A stretch of DNA of 64,000 nucleotides from contig DISW01000004.1 of NCBI GenBank assembly GCA_002422605.1, positions 47,900 to 111,899 on the forward strand, written 5' to 3'. Position 1 is the first letter of the stretch; each line of letters begins with the position of its first letter. The translations under genes were made by a program, and so were the position numbers. Below are positions 41,013 through 50,260 of the stretch, in pieces. Under the pieces are notes generated by a model. The model ran no database searches. It was not told the DNA's origin and worked only from the letters and a program-made list of their open reading frames with translations. This DNA comes from Bacteriovoracaceae bacterium UBA6200. GTDB taxonomy: Bacteria > Bdellovibrionota > Bacteriovoracia > Bacteriovoracales > Bacteriovoracaceae.

Positions 41013-42749
41013 ATGAAGGCCCATTACCTAGTCCAGATTGATAAACCCGAGCAGAACCATGTGAAAGTCACCCTTAAGCTAACGAAACCTGTTGGGGGAG
41101 ATAAAATCCAGGTATTTCTACCTTCCTGGAGTCCGGGGTCTTATCTGCTTCGAGAATATGCCCGCCATATCCGCTGGTTCAGTGCTAGTCAGGCAAATGG
41201 TGAAGCCTTATTTCATACTCAGCTCAACAAAGGCGTGTGGGAAATTGATTGGAAAAAATCTGATCTAAAAAAAGAAACGGAAGGATTTGAAGTTTCTTAT
41301 GAAATCTATGGGAAAGAATTAACGGTAAGAACGATTCATATTGATGCCAGTCATGCCTATCTCCATGGCCCGGCCTATTTAATGGGTGTAGTAGGTGAAG
41401 GTTTTACTGATCCAACCATTGAATTCAGATTTCCACCAGTGTGGTCGAAATTAAGCTGTGGTCTTAAAGATATTTCCGAAAAAAGAAATGTCTTTCTTTA
41501 TTCTGCAAAAAATTACGATGAATTGATTGATACTCCGGTTGAAATTGGCTGTCAGGAAACTGATGGTTTTGTGTTTGAAGGAATTCCTCACCATATCGTC
41601 AACTATGGTGAACTCTATCCTCATAAAAATGATATTAAAGGGGATTTAAAAAAGATCGTCGCAACTGTTGCCAAGCACTTTGATAATGACCTCCCTTATG
41701 ATCAGTATCTTTTTATCACTCATTTTGTGCCGAAACTCTTTGGCGGTCTTGAGCATTTAAACTCAACAGCTTTACAGTTTGATGGACGGAAGCTTGCCAA
41801 TAAAAAAGATTATCAAAACTATCTTTCTCTTGCCGCTCATGAGTACTTCCACCTCTGGAACGTGAAGAGAATTCGTCCTAAAGAACTAGGCCCATTTGAT
41901 TATTTAAATGAAAACTACACCTCGATGCTTTGGCTAGCAGAGGGATTAACCAGCTTTTTGGATGATCTTTTTGTTTACCGTGCAGAACTTTCAACCATCG
42001 AAGAATATCTGGAAGTCGTGAAAGCGAACCTCGAAGCTTACCTCAATACTCCAGGAAGGCATTATCATTCTCTGGAACAAAGTTCTTTTAATGCCTGGGT
42101 GAAGCTTTACCGTCCTGATGAAAATTCTAAAAACTCTACTGTAAGCTATTACCTTAAAGGCGGACTGGTCTTTATGGTTCTTCATTCCCTTCTTCTTCAG
42201 AAGGGATCATCTGTTGATGATCTTCTAAGAGCGTTATGGAAAGATTTCAAACGTCGACCTGAAACCGGACTCACTCGTGAGGAAGTTTATGGGATGGTTA
42301 AAGATTTGGGCGGAGACGATGTCTTTCAAGCATTCTCAACCATGATTGAGACGACTCAGGATATTGATTTTGATTCGGCCATGAAGAATATGGGATGCGA
42401 ACTTAAATGGATTGATAATCCAAATCCTTATTTAGGGATTGATTGGGAATGGCAAAATGATAAGGCCATCGCCCGAACGGTTATTATTGATTCTCCAGCT
42501 CACAAGGCAGGAGTTAATGCCGGTGACGAGATGATTTTCTTAAATGGTTATCGTTTCCAAAGAGAAGATGCTGAAAAGCTGGGAACGATGGTTATGGTTG
42601 ATCAAAACTATGAATTGATTGTTGGCCGTATGGGGCGTTTGACCAGATTAGAAATCATGCCGACAGTTTCTCCACGTATGTTAAAAGAAATTGCTGTTGT
42701 AGACAGAGCTCTTGCAGTGAAGTCCTTTAGCTTTTCAAAAAGGCCATAG
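41013..42749 (+). CDS. M61-family metallopeptidase with PDZ domain
   Basis: A glycyl aminopeptidase-type protease. The zinc motif HEYFH (His276, Glu277, His280) with the downstream EGLTSFLDD third ligand sits in the catalytic domain; the first 190 residues form the beta-rich N-terminal domain. Residues 465-560 form a PDZ domain (ARTVIIDSPAHKAGVNAGDEMIFLNG). The family is cytosolic or periplasmic; no signal peptide is visible, so cytosolic here. Length 578 is normal. Substrate preference is for N-terminal Gly or Ala in characterised members. The end overlaps the convergent PPTase gene by 23 bases. Confidence 0.93.
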   Translation: MKAHYLVQIDKPEQNHVKVTLKLTKPVGGDKIQVFLPSWSPGSYLLREYARHIRWFSASQANGEALFHTQLNKGVWEIDWKKSDLKKETEGFEVSYEIYGKELTVRTIHIDASHAYLHGPAYLMGVVGEGFTDPTIEFRFPPVWSKLSCGLKDISEKRNVFLYSAKNYDELIDTPVEIGCQETDGFVFEGIPHHIVNYGELYPHKNDIKGDLKKIVATVAKHFDNDLPYDQYLFITHFVPKLFGGLEHLNSTALQFDGRKLANKKDYQNYLSLAAHEYFHLWNVKRIRPKELGPFDYLNENYTSMLWLAEGLTSFLDDLFVYRAELSTIEEYLEVVKANLEAYLNTPGRHYHSLEQSSFNAWVKLYRPDENSKNSTVSYYLKGGLVFMVLHSLLLQKGSSVDDLLRALWKDFKRRPETGLTREEVYGMVKDLGGDDVFQAFSTMIETTQDIDFDSAMKNMGCELKWIDNPNPYLGIDWEWQNDKAIARTVIIDSPAHKAGVNAGDEMIFLNGYRFQREDAEKLGTMVMVDQNYELIVGRMGRLTRLEIMPTVSPRMLKEIAVVDRALAVKSFSFSKRP

Positions 42750-43308
42750 CAATCAAAGCCTCATCGACTCTTTGAAGGGACCACTCGCCGGAAAGACCTG
42801 AAGGCGAGTGGTCCCAGCGGTTCTGTTTTAATTGAATGCTGGTAAATCCGATGGATGAGGAGAATTTACCGCTGTTCATCAAGGCCTTATAAACGGCTTC
42901 TTTCAAACACCACACCTCAATTTTTCTTAGGTTTGTTAAGTCTTCGGGGTGGGCAATTCTATTCAAGACAGAATCTTTAACAGTTCTTGACTCATTTTCT
43001 ACGTCTATTCCTACTGAAAGAAAATCTTTCCGCTTAGCGATTAATGCCGCCCCGAAATCTTTGGTATGAGTTAAAGAAAAAGTAAATTCAGGAAGGTGAT
43101 GAAGGAGGTGAAATTCCTGGAGTTTTAAGTCCTTAATTTGAAGCTCAACCCCTTGCTCCATAAAGGCCATTTTCAAAGCTTCTCTCGAGAGAAGAAACCC
43201 CATTTTTCGATTTTTATGGACCTGTTCTCCTAAACACGCAAGAGTCAGTTCATCCCACTCAGGATCTAAAGGGTTCGTTAGGTTTTTGGTTATTTTCCAG
43301 GTGTACAT
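42727..43308 (-). CDS. 4'-phosphopantetheinyl transferase superfamily protein
   Basis: The protein carries the two PPTase motifs: VGIDVE (about residue 98, with the Mg-binding Asp) and WCLKEAVYKAL (about 136) with its Glu and Lys. It transfers 4'-phosphopantetheine from CoA to a Ser on a carrier protein. At 193 residues it is between AcpS-type (about 120) and Sfp-type (about 230), with a variable N-terminal domain of about 80 residues. The carrier cannot be told; with no NRPS/PKS gene in the window, acyl carrier protein is plausible. The start region faces glnN, 149 bases away. It overlaps the M61 gene. Confidence 0.88.
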   Translation of the reverse strand: MYTWKITKNLTNPLDPEWDELTLACLGEQVHKNRKMGFLLSREALKMAFMEQGVELQIKDLKLQEFHLLHHLPEFTFSLTHTKDFGAALIAKRKDFLSVGIDVENESRTVKDSVLNRIAHPEDLTNLRKIEVWCLKEAVYKALMNSGKFSSSIGFTSIQLKQNRWDHSPSGLSGEWSLQRVDEALIAMAFLKS

Positions 43309-43457
43309 AGTTGACCTAGTTTATCTTGATCTGCATCTTCTTGATAAGCTATAAAAAGTTGTTAGAGAAATTCTAAGAATTGCCGATAATATCTCTATAA
43401 GTTCCCAATTTATAACGTTTTGACTTCGAATGAAGAAATACCCCTTTAGGAGAAAGT

Positions 43458-45647
43458 ATGGCCAATCAGTTACGTCAGCAAGCAAAGCTCACTGTCTTAG
43501 GAAGAAAAACTCGAAAGTGTAATGTCCCTGTGAATGACCAGGGGAAGTACCTTAAAGTTTCTCAGTACTATGGGGAGAATGTTTATAATTATCATCTTTC
43601 AAAATCTCTTTCTCTTGAAGACAAAGAAGGCTTGAAGCAAGTGATTGAGGGGAAGAAGACAATTGACCGACCGCTGGCAACTAAAGTTGCAAACTCTGTT
43701 TTGGAGTGGGCCATCTCCAAAGGAGCAACGCACTTCTGTCACTGGTTCCAGCCACTAACAGGTTCTACTGCTGAAAAACATGATGCCTTTCTCTCCTTTG
43801 ATAATGATCGTCCTATTGAAGCTCTTTCCGCTTCTCAGTTAATGCAAGGTGAGCCGGACGCTTCTTCATTTCCTAACGGCGGATCACGAGCAACCTTTGA
43901 GGCCCGTGGTTACACAACCTGGGATTTAACTTCTCCACTTTTTATTCAAAATTCTTCCAATGGAAAAACGCTGGTTATTCCTACCGCCTTCGTTTCATAC
44001 CATGGGGATGCTCTTGATACTAAAACCCCACTTCTTCGATCGGAGTTAAAGGTTAATGAAGTTGTGACTAAATTCTGTCACTTGACCGGTATGAAGGATG
44101 TAGGTCGTATCACGACAACTTGTGGGGCCGAACAAGAATACTTTTTGATTGATAAAGCTTTCTACTTCTCACGTCAGGATCTGGTCATGACGGGTAGAGC
44201 TCTTTTTGGATCATTAACCAGTCGTAACCAGCAGCTGGAAGATCACTATTTCGGTATGATTGAGGACCGGGTTCTCGCTTACATGCAGGAAGTAGAAATT
44301 GAATTATATAAGATGGGGATTCCGGCCAAAACTCGTCACAACGAAGTAGCGCCTGGACAATTTGAACTTGCTCCCATTTTTAAAGACACTAACGTTGCGG
44401 CCGACAGTAACCAGGTGGTCATGACAGTTCTGAGAAACGTCGCTTTAAAGCATGACTTCGTTTGTCTTTTACATGAAAAACCATTCGCTGGTGTTAACGG
44501 TTCCGGAAAGCACTTGAACTGGTCTATGTCGACAGACACAGGAGTGAATCTCCTTGAGCCAGGTCATGATCCTCAGGATAACTACCGCTTTCTGGCAGTA
44601 CTTGCGACCGTGACAGAAGCTGTTCAACGTCACGCTGACATTATCCGCATGGGTATTGCTTCACACAGTAACGATCACCGCCTGGGTGCAAATGAAGCTC
44701 CACCGTCAATCATGTCAGTCTTTCTTGGAACGACCCTGACTGAAATTCTTAATTCAATGATATCCGGTGGCAAGTATGTAGCTTCCAATAAAACGATCCT
44801 TGATTTGGGAACTCGTCAGCTTGCAGATCTTTTTAAAGACAATACAGACCGTAACAGAACTTCGCCTTTTGCTTTTACGGGGAATAAGTTTGAGTTCCGT
44901 GCTTGCGGTTCTTCCGCTTCAATTGGTTATCCATTGTCACTTTTAAATGCAGCAGTGGCCGACGTCTTTGAGGAAACGAATAAGTTTATAGAAGACGAGA
45001 TTTCTAAAGGGAAGTCAGCTGATGAAGCCTTACTGGCGGTCATCTTAAAATGGTACGGGAATGCCCAGAAGTCCGTCTTTAATGGTGACGGCTATTCTCA
45101 AGAGTGGGTTAAAGAAGCTGAAAGAAGAGGTCTCACAAATTTAAGAACAACGCCTGAAGCCATTTCTGTTCTTAAAGATAATAAAAAAACCAACTTCCTG
45201 GTGACAACAGGGGTCTTCAAAGAATCGGAAATCAATACCCGTCACAATGTTATGCTTGAGCGTTACATTAAGTGCCGTGAAATTGAAATCAGAACCCTTG
45301 CGGGCATGGTTTTAAAACAAATTATCCCGGTAGCTGTGGACTATAAATCCCAGCTTGCAGAAAGTATTAAAAAGCAGAAAGAGGTTGGAGCTGATTCTTC
45401 TCTTGAACTGGAGCTCTTAAAGGATTTAGGAAATCTCTCAAAAACTCTTTATGAGCAAACCATCAACATGAGTAACAACCTTGAGTCACTTCATAATGGC
45501 GATGAGGAAACACTTGCTAAGAAGATCGCGATGGAAATTATGCCTCTATCAGTGAAAGTCGCCGAACTTTGTAACCGTATTGAAGAAATCGTGCCTGACG
45601 ATAACTGGCCGGTGCCTAAGTACTACGACATGTTATTTATTCGTTAA
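43458..45647 (+). CDS. glnN: Type III glutamine synthetase
   Basis: This large, cytosolic enzyme makes glutamine from glutamate, ammonia and ATP. The 729-residue length is that of GSIII, not GSI or GSII. Motifs include FCHWFQPLTGSTAEKHDAFL (about 95), TTCGAEQEYFLID (about 217), MPAKTRHNEVAPGQFELAPI-type segment (about 290) and VNGSGKHLNWSMS (about 345), with LGANEAPPSIMSVFLG (about 412) for nucleotide binding. No GSI or nitrogen-regulatory gene is near. GAGAAAG precedes the ATG. A UUCG hairpin terminator follows. Confidence 0.95.
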   Translation: MANQLRQQAKLTVLGRKTRKCNVPVNDQGKYLKVSQYYGENVYNYHLSKSLSLEDKEGLKQVIEGKKTIDRPLATKVANSVLEWAISKGATHFCHWFQPLTGSTAEKHDAFLSFDNDRPIEALSASQLMQGEPDASSFPNGGSRATFEARGYTTWDLTSPLFIQNSSNGKTLVIPTAFVSYHGDALDTKTPLLRSELKVNEVVTKFCHLTGMKDVGRITTTCGAEQEYFLIDKAFYFSRQDLVMTGRALFGSLTSRNQQLEDHYFGMIEDRVLAYMQEVEIELYKMGIPAKTRHNEVAPGQFELAPIFKDTNVAADSNQVVMTVLRNVALKHDFVCLLHEKPFAGVNGSGKHLNWSMSTDTGVNLLEPGHDPQDNYRFLAVLATVTEAVQRHADIIRMGIASHSNDHRLGANEAPPSIMSVFLGTTLTEILNSMISGGKYVASNKTILDLGTRQLADLFKDNTDRNRTSPFAFTGNKFEFRACGSSASIGYPLSLLNAAVADVFEETNKFIEDEISKGKSADEALLAVILKWYGNAQKSVFNGDGYSQEWVKEAERRGLTNLRTTPEAISVLKDNKKTNFLVTTGVFKESEINTRHNVMLERYIKCREIEIRTLAGMVLKQIIPVAVDYKSQLAESIKKQKEVGADSSLELELLKDLGNLSKTLYEQTINMSNNLESLHNGDEETLAKKIAMEIMPLSVKVAELCNRIEEIVPDDNWPVPKYYDMLFIR

Positions 45648-45653
45648 ACGAGA

Positions 45654-45680
45654 ACGGGTCCTTCGGGACCCGTTTTTTTT
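45654..45680 (+). terminator. Intrinsic terminator after glnN
   Basis: An eight-pair stem joins 45654-45661 to 45666-45673 with a TTCG tetraloop, then a run of T to 45680. On the minus strand the same hairpin follows the small membrane gene but without a T run. Confidence 0.88.
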
Positions 45681-45852
45681 AATAAAAGAGTAAAGTCAGA
45701 AATTCTGAAGTTAAGTGACCATCAGGCAGGAAAAAGAAGGCCACAAAAGAAGAGGTGATGAGGGCGACCAAGGCCACAAAGATGACCAATTCTTTTAACC
45801 AGAAATAAAGATGGTCCCATAAAGTTGGTCCGGTCGATGATTTTAAGGCCAA
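45679..45852 (-). CDS. Small membrane protein, 57 residues, TTG start
   Basis: This small gene starts with TTG at 45850-45852. GGGAGG at 45858-45863 lies five bases before it, an ideal Shine-Dalgarno, and its stop TAA (45679-45681) abuts the glnN terminator. The 57-residue product has a polar N-terminus (about 1-20), one hydrophobic segment (about 21-42, rich in Val, Phe, Ala, Leu) that predicts a membrane helix, then a short tail. No family is known to me. The ribosome site, the stop position and the membrane segment make it believable, although there is no evidence of expression. Confidence 0.62.
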   Translation of the reverse strand: MALKSSTGPTLWDHLYFWLKELVIFVALVALITSSFVAFFFLPDGHLTSEFLTLLFY

Positions 45853-46014
45853 AGAAACCTCCCGTAGTAAAACCTACAAAGACTGGTTTGATTTACTTTA
45901 AGAATTTTAAAAGGTGAAATTTTTAACAGTTTTTACACGCCTCTCAGAGCTAAAATTTGGTTTAGTTTGAGTTAGAAACTACTAATTAGCCCAAAGTGTC
46001 GGTTATTTTAATCC

Positions 46015-46043
46015 TTGACTCTTTTCTGGATGGCCCTTATCTC
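46015..46043 (+). promoter_or_regulatory. Candidate promoter of topA
   Basis: TTGACT (46015-46020) precedes TATCTC (46038-46043) by 17 bases, and the start codon follows at 46077. A small CCTTA/TAAGG dyad (46035-46051) overlaps the -10. The remaining 160 bases back to the small membrane gene show no other feature I can support. Confidence 0.4.
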
Positions 46044-46076
46044 TATTAAGGATAGCTCCCCAAATTTAGGAAAAAA

Positions 46077-48638
46077 ATGGCAGACAAAAAGTATCTGGTT
46101 ATCGTGGAGTCTCCCACTAAGGCCAAGACCATTCGTAAGTTTTTACCAAGTAATTACATTGTTGAAGCGAGTATGGGTCATATTCGTGATCTTCCTCAGT
46201 CAGCTTCTGATATTCCAGCAGCGCTTAAAAAAGAAGAGTGGGCGAAGCTAGGTGTGAACGTGGCAGAGGATTTTGAACCTCTTTATGTTGTGCCCAAAGA
46301 TAAGAAAAAAATCATCACTGAACTCAAGTCGAAGATGAAAGAAGTCTCAGAAATATATCTTGCGACCGATGAAGACCGCGAAGGTGAATCTATTTCCTGG
46401 CACTTACTTGAACTTTTGAAACCAAAAGTCCCGGTTAAGCGCATGGTTTTCCATGAAATTACCAAAGCGGCCATTCTAAAAGCATTAAAAGATACCCGTG
46501 AAGTTGATGAGAAGCTAGTTCGCGCTCAGGAAACTCGCCGGATTCTTGACCGTCTTTATGGTTACACTCTTTCTCCTTTAATATGGAAAAAAATCGCCTA
46601 TGGTCTTTCGGCCGGGCGCGTTCAATCTACCGGTTTAAAGATGATTGTGGAGCGTGAAAAAGAAAGAATGCGTTTTAAGCGCTCAGTTTACTGGGATATT
46701 AAAGCCGAAGTTCATCCAACTGCTGATAAAAAGGCCCTTTTTGAGGCCAAGTTAACTATGGTTAAAGGCGGAAAAGTTGCTGGAGGGAAGGATTTTGATG
46801 GTCTGACCGGTAAGCTCATTGATGCTAAAAAAGTGGTTCTTTTGGATGAGAAAAAATCCAAAGATCTGGCAAAAAATCTTGAGAAGTCTGATTGGAAAGT
46901 CACTTCAGTAGAAGAGAAAACATTCCATTCGAAACCAGCTATCCCATTTATTACTTCGACTCTTCAAATGGAGGCCAACCGTAAACTTGGCATGTCTTCT
47001 AAAGACACTATGAGAACGGCACAACGTCTTTATGAAGAAGGTCTCATCACTTATATGAGAACTGACTCACCCAATCTCTCTCAGGAAGCAATCAATGCGG
47101 CCAGAAATATGGTGGTTGAGCTCTATGGTAAAACTTATTTAAATCCAGAAGTCCGCCAATTTGCGGCCAAGCAAAAAGGTGCCCAAGAGGCCCACGAAGC
47201 CATCAGGCCTGCCGGTGCTGAGTTTACTCACCCCGATAAAACGGGCATGACCGGTCGCGAGCTTGCCCTTTATGAACTTATCTGGAAAAGAACCATGGCC
47301 ACTCAGATGAAAGATGCTGAGAAGGCTTCCATGACGATTAAAATTGAGGCCGGCGAAGCGGAGTTTTCTGCTTCTGGTACTCGCATCCTTTTCCCAGGAT
47401 TTCTTCGCGTCTATGTGGAAGGTTCCGATGATCCGGAAGCGGCTTTAGAAGACAAGGAAGTCATCCTTCCGGTCTTAAAAAAAGGGGACACCCTTAAGGC
47501 CGCGGCGATTCATCCCAACCACCATGAAACCAAACCGCCAGCACGATTTACAGAAGCCTCTATCGTTCAATCACTAGAGAAAGAAGGTGTTGGTCGTCCT
47601 TCAACTTATGCCTCTATTATTGGAACAATTCTTGATCGTGGGTATGTCAGAAAAGACGGATCGGCCCTCATTCCTACATTCACCGGAATGGCCGTCATCC
47701 AGCTTCTTCAGAATCACTTTGAGCATTTGATGGAGTATTCTTTCACCTCTGAAATGGAAGAATCTCTGGATAAGATCGCTTATGGCGAAGAAGATTCCCT
47801 TAAATATTTGACTAAGTTTTATAAAGGCAAGGGCGGCCTTGCGAAGAAAGTTGAAGAGCAAGACAAGAAAATCAAGCCTGAAGAGTCGCGTACCATTCAT
47901 ATTGAAAAAGACGGCGAACCGATGGATATCAAAGTCGGTCGTTTTGGACCTTATGTTGTTGAAAAAAACGGCAAGGATGAGGTTCATGCCTCTATCCCTG
48001 AAGATATTGCTCCGGCCGACCTTGATCCGGAACAGATTAAAGAACTTCTCAAAAATCAGGCCAATGGTCCGACTCCGATTGGAAAAGACCCTAAAACCAA
48101 GCAAAACATTTATTGCCTGGTTGGCCGCTATGGAGCTTACTTTCAATTAGGTGAAGTGACTGACGAGAATCCAAAGCCTAAAAGGGCCTCTCTTCCAAAA
48201 GGAAAGGATCCTAAGACTATAACGATTGAAGACGCTGTAGACGCGCTTTCGTTACCTCGCGAGCTTGGCCTTCATCCTGAGACGAAAAAGCCAATACTTG
48301 CTAATAATGGCCGCTTTGGGCCCTATGTTATGCACGATGGGAATTTCCGCTCACTGAAAAAAGAAGATGATCTTTTTACCATCGATCTCAAACGAGGCTT
48401 GGAGCTTCTTTCCGAAGAGAAAGGGGCCGGTCGCCGAGGCGCTAAAGTCCTAAAAGACTTTGGTTTAGTTGCTAAATTGAAGAAGAAAGCTTCTATTCTG
48501 GATGGAAAATATGGACCTTACATTAAAGTAGGAACTAAAAATATTACCCTTCCCGAAGATAAGAAGGACCCTAAAATCATTGAAAAGATGACTGAAGCCG
48601 AGCTGGCAAGTATTGTGCTTGCTGCAGCGAAGAAGTAG
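46077..48638 (+). CDS. topA: DNA topoisomerase I
   Basis: A type IA enzyme that relaxes negative supercoils. The Toprim domain (residues 5-150) starts KYLVIVESPTKAKTIRKFL and carries the acidic cluster DEDREGE; the active-site Tyr326 is in GLITYMRTDS. The C-terminal region (about 590-853) has four GRFGPYV/GRYGAYF-type repeats instead of the zinc fingers of the Escherichia coli enzyme, as in many bacteria. Length 853 is normal. AGGA at 46068-46071 precedes the ATG. It is monocistronic: rpmE has its own promoter. Confidence 0.96.
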   Translation: MADKKYLVIVESPTKAKTIRKFLPSNYIVEASMGHIRDLPQSASDIPAALKKEEWAKLGVNVAEDFEPLYVVPKDKKKIITELKSKMKEVSEIYLATDEDREGESISWHLLELLKPKVPVKRMVFHEITKAAILKALKDTREVDEKLVRAQETRRILDRLYGYTLSPLIWKKIAYGLSAGRVQSTGLKMIVEREKERMRFKRSVYWDIKAEVHPTADKKALFEAKLTMVKGGKVAGGKDFDGLTGKLIDAKKVVLLDEKKSKDLAKNLEKSDWKVTSVEEKTFHSKPAIPFITSTLQMEANRKLGMSSKDTMRTAQRLYEEGLITYMRTDSPNLSQEAINAARNMVVELYGKTYLNPEVRQFAAKQKGAQEAHEAIRPAGAEFTHPDKTGMTGRELALYELIWKRTMATQMKDAEKASMTIKIEAGEAEFSASGTRILFPGFLRVYVEGSDDPEAALEDKEVILPVLKKGDTLKAAAIHPNHHETKPPARFTEASIVQSLEKEGVGRPSTYASIIGTILDRGYVRKDGSALIPTFTGMAVIQLLQNHFEHLMEYSFTSEMEESLDKIAYGEEDSLKYLTKFYKGKGGLAKKVEEQDKKIKPEESRTIHIEKDGEPMDIKVGRFGPYVVEKNGKDEVHASIPEDIAPADLDPEQIKELLKNQANGPTPIGKDPKTKQNIYCLVGRYGAYFQLGEVTDENPKPKRASLPKGKDPKTITIEDAVDALSLPRELGLHPETKKPILANNGRFGPYVMHDGNFRSLKKEDDLFTIDLKRGLELLSEEKGAGRRGAKVLKDFGLVAKLKKKASILDGKYGPYIKVGTKNITLPEDKKDPKIIEKMTEAELASIVLAAAKK

Positions 48639-48659
48639 TTTCTTTTAGTATTTTCTTCG

Positions 48660-48688
48660 TTGACAGTAAGGGCCACGGTAGGTAAATT
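48660..48688 (+). promoter_or_regulatory. Promoter of rpmE
   Basis: A perfect TTGACA (48660-48665) is followed at 17 bases by TAAATT (48683-48688). The predicted leader of about 40 bases precedes ATG 48737. This is one of the best sigma-70-like matches in the window. Confidence 0.6.
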
Positions 48689-48736
48689 GCCAGAACTTCA
48701 TTTGTTATATATTAGTTATTTTATAAGGATAAGCGC

Positions 48737-48979
48737 ATGAAAAAAGGTATTCATCCAAATTACAGAGACGTAGTTTTTAAAGACGTTTCTTGTGACTTCG
48801 AAATCATTACAAAATCTACAATCAAGACTTCAGACAAAATTACAGTTAATGGAGCTGAATATCCTCTTTTTAAAGTTGATATTTCTTCTGGATCTCACCC
48901 GTTCTATACTGGTACTCAACGTGTGATGGATACTGAAGGTCGCGTTGACCGTTTCAAAAAGAAATACGGCAAAAAGTAA
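48737..48979 (+). CDS. rpmE2: Ribosomal protein bL31, type B
   Basis: An 80-residue large-subunit protein beginning MKKGIHPNYRDVVF with YPLFKVDISSGSHPFYTGTQ, which is the type B form. The four zinc Cys of the usual type A bL31 are absent; only one Cys (in DVSCDF) is present. Type B proteins usually replace type A under zinc limitation; this may be the only or the alternative copy. It has its own TTGACA promoter and a terminator. A Zur site was not seen, though I did not test every position. Confidence 0.93.
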   Translation: MKKGIHPNYRDVVFKDVSCDFEIITKSTIKTSDKITVNGAEYPLFKVDISSGSHPFYTGTQRVMDTEGRVDRFKKKYGKK

Positions 48980-49001
48980 TTCTCAAAATTGCATCAATAA
49001 G

Positions 49002-49029
49002 AAGGCCCTCTTTCGAGGGCCTTTTTTTT
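49002..49029 (+). terminator. Intrinsic terminator after rpmE
   Basis: A nine-pair stem joins AAGGCCCTC (49002-49010) to GAGGGCCTT (49015-49023) with a TTTC loop, followed by T residues to 49029. It also lies at the end of the convergent XRE regulator gene, whose stop begins at 49028. Confidence 0.88.
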
Positions 49030-49726
49030 AGTCTTTTTCACATACTCCTAATGAATAGAAGTTGTTCTTGTGGCCTACAAAAAAGTACTTACAGGTGAGC
49101 CTATAGCTACCTGTTGCCGTTTTAGGATAAAGAATCGATTGGACATAGCACTTTCTTTTGCCGATTAAGTAGGCCAAATGTTCAACCTGTAGTTTCATGC
49201 TTTCGGGGACCTTGCTAACAAGGACATAATCACTTTTGAGACCCATTAGTTTCTTTGCAAATGGATTTAAAAGACAGTATTTGGAATTAGCAAAAAAAAG
49301 AGAATAATGAGCCGAATTAAAAAGAGAATTTTTTCTCATTAAAGTAAGATCGGTAAGCTCCAGACTTTTTAAGTACTCTTCTGAATTTAAAATTTTCACC
49401 AGGTTTGATTCTTTAACCAAGGTATCTTCTTCAAATATTTTTTTCTTATCTCCTTCAAAGATAGTTATCACATCAGAGTTCAATGGTTTTCGGTCAATAA
49501 TGAAATCTTCAGGTTGAACCTTAAGGATTTTGGCCAAAGAGAAGAGCATGTGAAGGGGAGGTATTGATTCTCCCGATTCATATCTCTGATAAGAGCGTAG
49601 TCCAATCTGAAGAAGGTTCGCCATCTCGGCCTGACCTAAGTTCTGTGCTTCACGGTAATAGCGAAGTCGAATGATGAACTTGTTTATGAAGATTTGGTTT
49701 TCTGAAGGTAAATTTAGAGATGTCAC
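49028..49726 (-). CDS. XRE-family transcriptional regulator with a novel C-terminal domain
   Basis: Residues 14-75 hold a Cro/CI-type helix-turn-helix, IRLRYYREAQNLGQAEMANLL and GLRSYQRYESGESIPPLHML. The remaining 150 residues form an alpha/beta domain (LFNSAHYSLFFANSKYCLLN, then SDYVLVSKVPESMKLQVEHL) that could be a PAS-like ligand or protease-sensitive sensor, but I cannot place it. The 232-residue protein is soluble. It may regulate neighbouring rpmE or topA or be unlinked; a single gene. Its stop overlaps the T run of the rpmE terminator. Confidence 0.83.
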   Translation of the reverse strand: MTSLNLPSENQIFINKFIIRLRYYREAQNLGQAEMANLLQIGLRSYQRYESGESIPPLHMLFSLAKILKVQPEDFIIDRKPLNSDVITIFEGDKKKIFEEDTLVKESNLVKILNSEEYLKSLELTDLTLMRKNSLFNSAHYSLFFANSKYCLLNPFAKKLMGLKSDYVLVSKVPESMKLQVEHLAYLIGKRKCYVQSILYPKTATGSYRLTCKYFFVGHKNNFYSLGVCEKD

Positions 49727-49805
49727 TTTTATGAGGTCGGAGTATACACTGTTCTACGGCAAATACTAAAGATACATTAACAATTCAGATAACTTAAAAG
49801 AGCTT

Positions 49806-50186
49806 TTAACAACACTGATGCTTATGACGATGAGAATGCTGAAGATTTTTAACGTGAGCAAAAACAAGAAGCAGTGAGCCAAAGATGGAAATGCTGTGAG
49901 TAATCTGATCACTAAAGCGCCCTTCAAGTAGGACTCCGAAGAGGATGAAGAAGAGACCACCGATGGCCGTTGCTATGATCCAGGTAAGTCCATGTTTACG
50001 ATAACCTGGAAGAAAGGCCAGCGGAGAAGTGAAGAGAATAATAATCCCGACGATGACATGAATGAGAGTCGAATGGGTATAATGAGCAATAGCAGGAAAG
50101 AAAAGCGGCATAAAGGCTACCAGTATACAGTGAAGTACACAGGCAGATGAAAAGGCGATTCCTAGACGATCCCAAACTTTTTTCAT
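49806..50186 (-). CDS. MerC-domain membrane protein
   Basis: A small integral membrane protein with four hydrophobic segments. From ATG 50186 it has 126 residues; the upstream frame (to 50261) has no ribosome site and is rejected. The paired Cys in SSACVLHCILVAF, near residues 14-19, matches MerC's transport Cys, and the C-terminus ends HSHRHKHQCC, a His/Cys-rich metal-binding tail. MerC moves Hg2+ or other metals across the inner membrane. It is divergent to the HMA protein gene 75 bases away, so both may respond to metal. Confidence 0.8.
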   Translation of the reverse strand: MKKVWDRLGIAFSSACVLHCILVAFMPLFFPAIAHYTHSTLIHVIVGIIILFTSPLAFLPGYRKHGLTWIIATAIGGLFFILFGVLLEGRFSDQITHSISIFGSLLLVFAHVKNLQHSHRHKHQCC

Positions 50187-50260
50187 GATGCGGGTATACC
50201 TGAAGTTACAGACCTCGTCTATAATGCTAAAGAATTTCTTCAAAAACTTAGGAGTAAACA

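Noticed and set aside
43382..43389. GCCGATAA resembling the -10 of a flagellar sigma-28 promoter upstream of glnN
   Set aside because: No TAAA -35 lies at about 15 bases upstream, so the match is probably chance.
46015..46251. Frame of 78 residues overlapping the topA start
   Set aside because: It lies across the topA promoter and the first codons of a certain gene and shows no ribosome site.
47601..48146. 181-residue open frame antisense to topA
   Set aside because: It overlaps the conserved topoisomerase repeats and has a Phe/Asn-rich product without any motif; it is a shadow frame.
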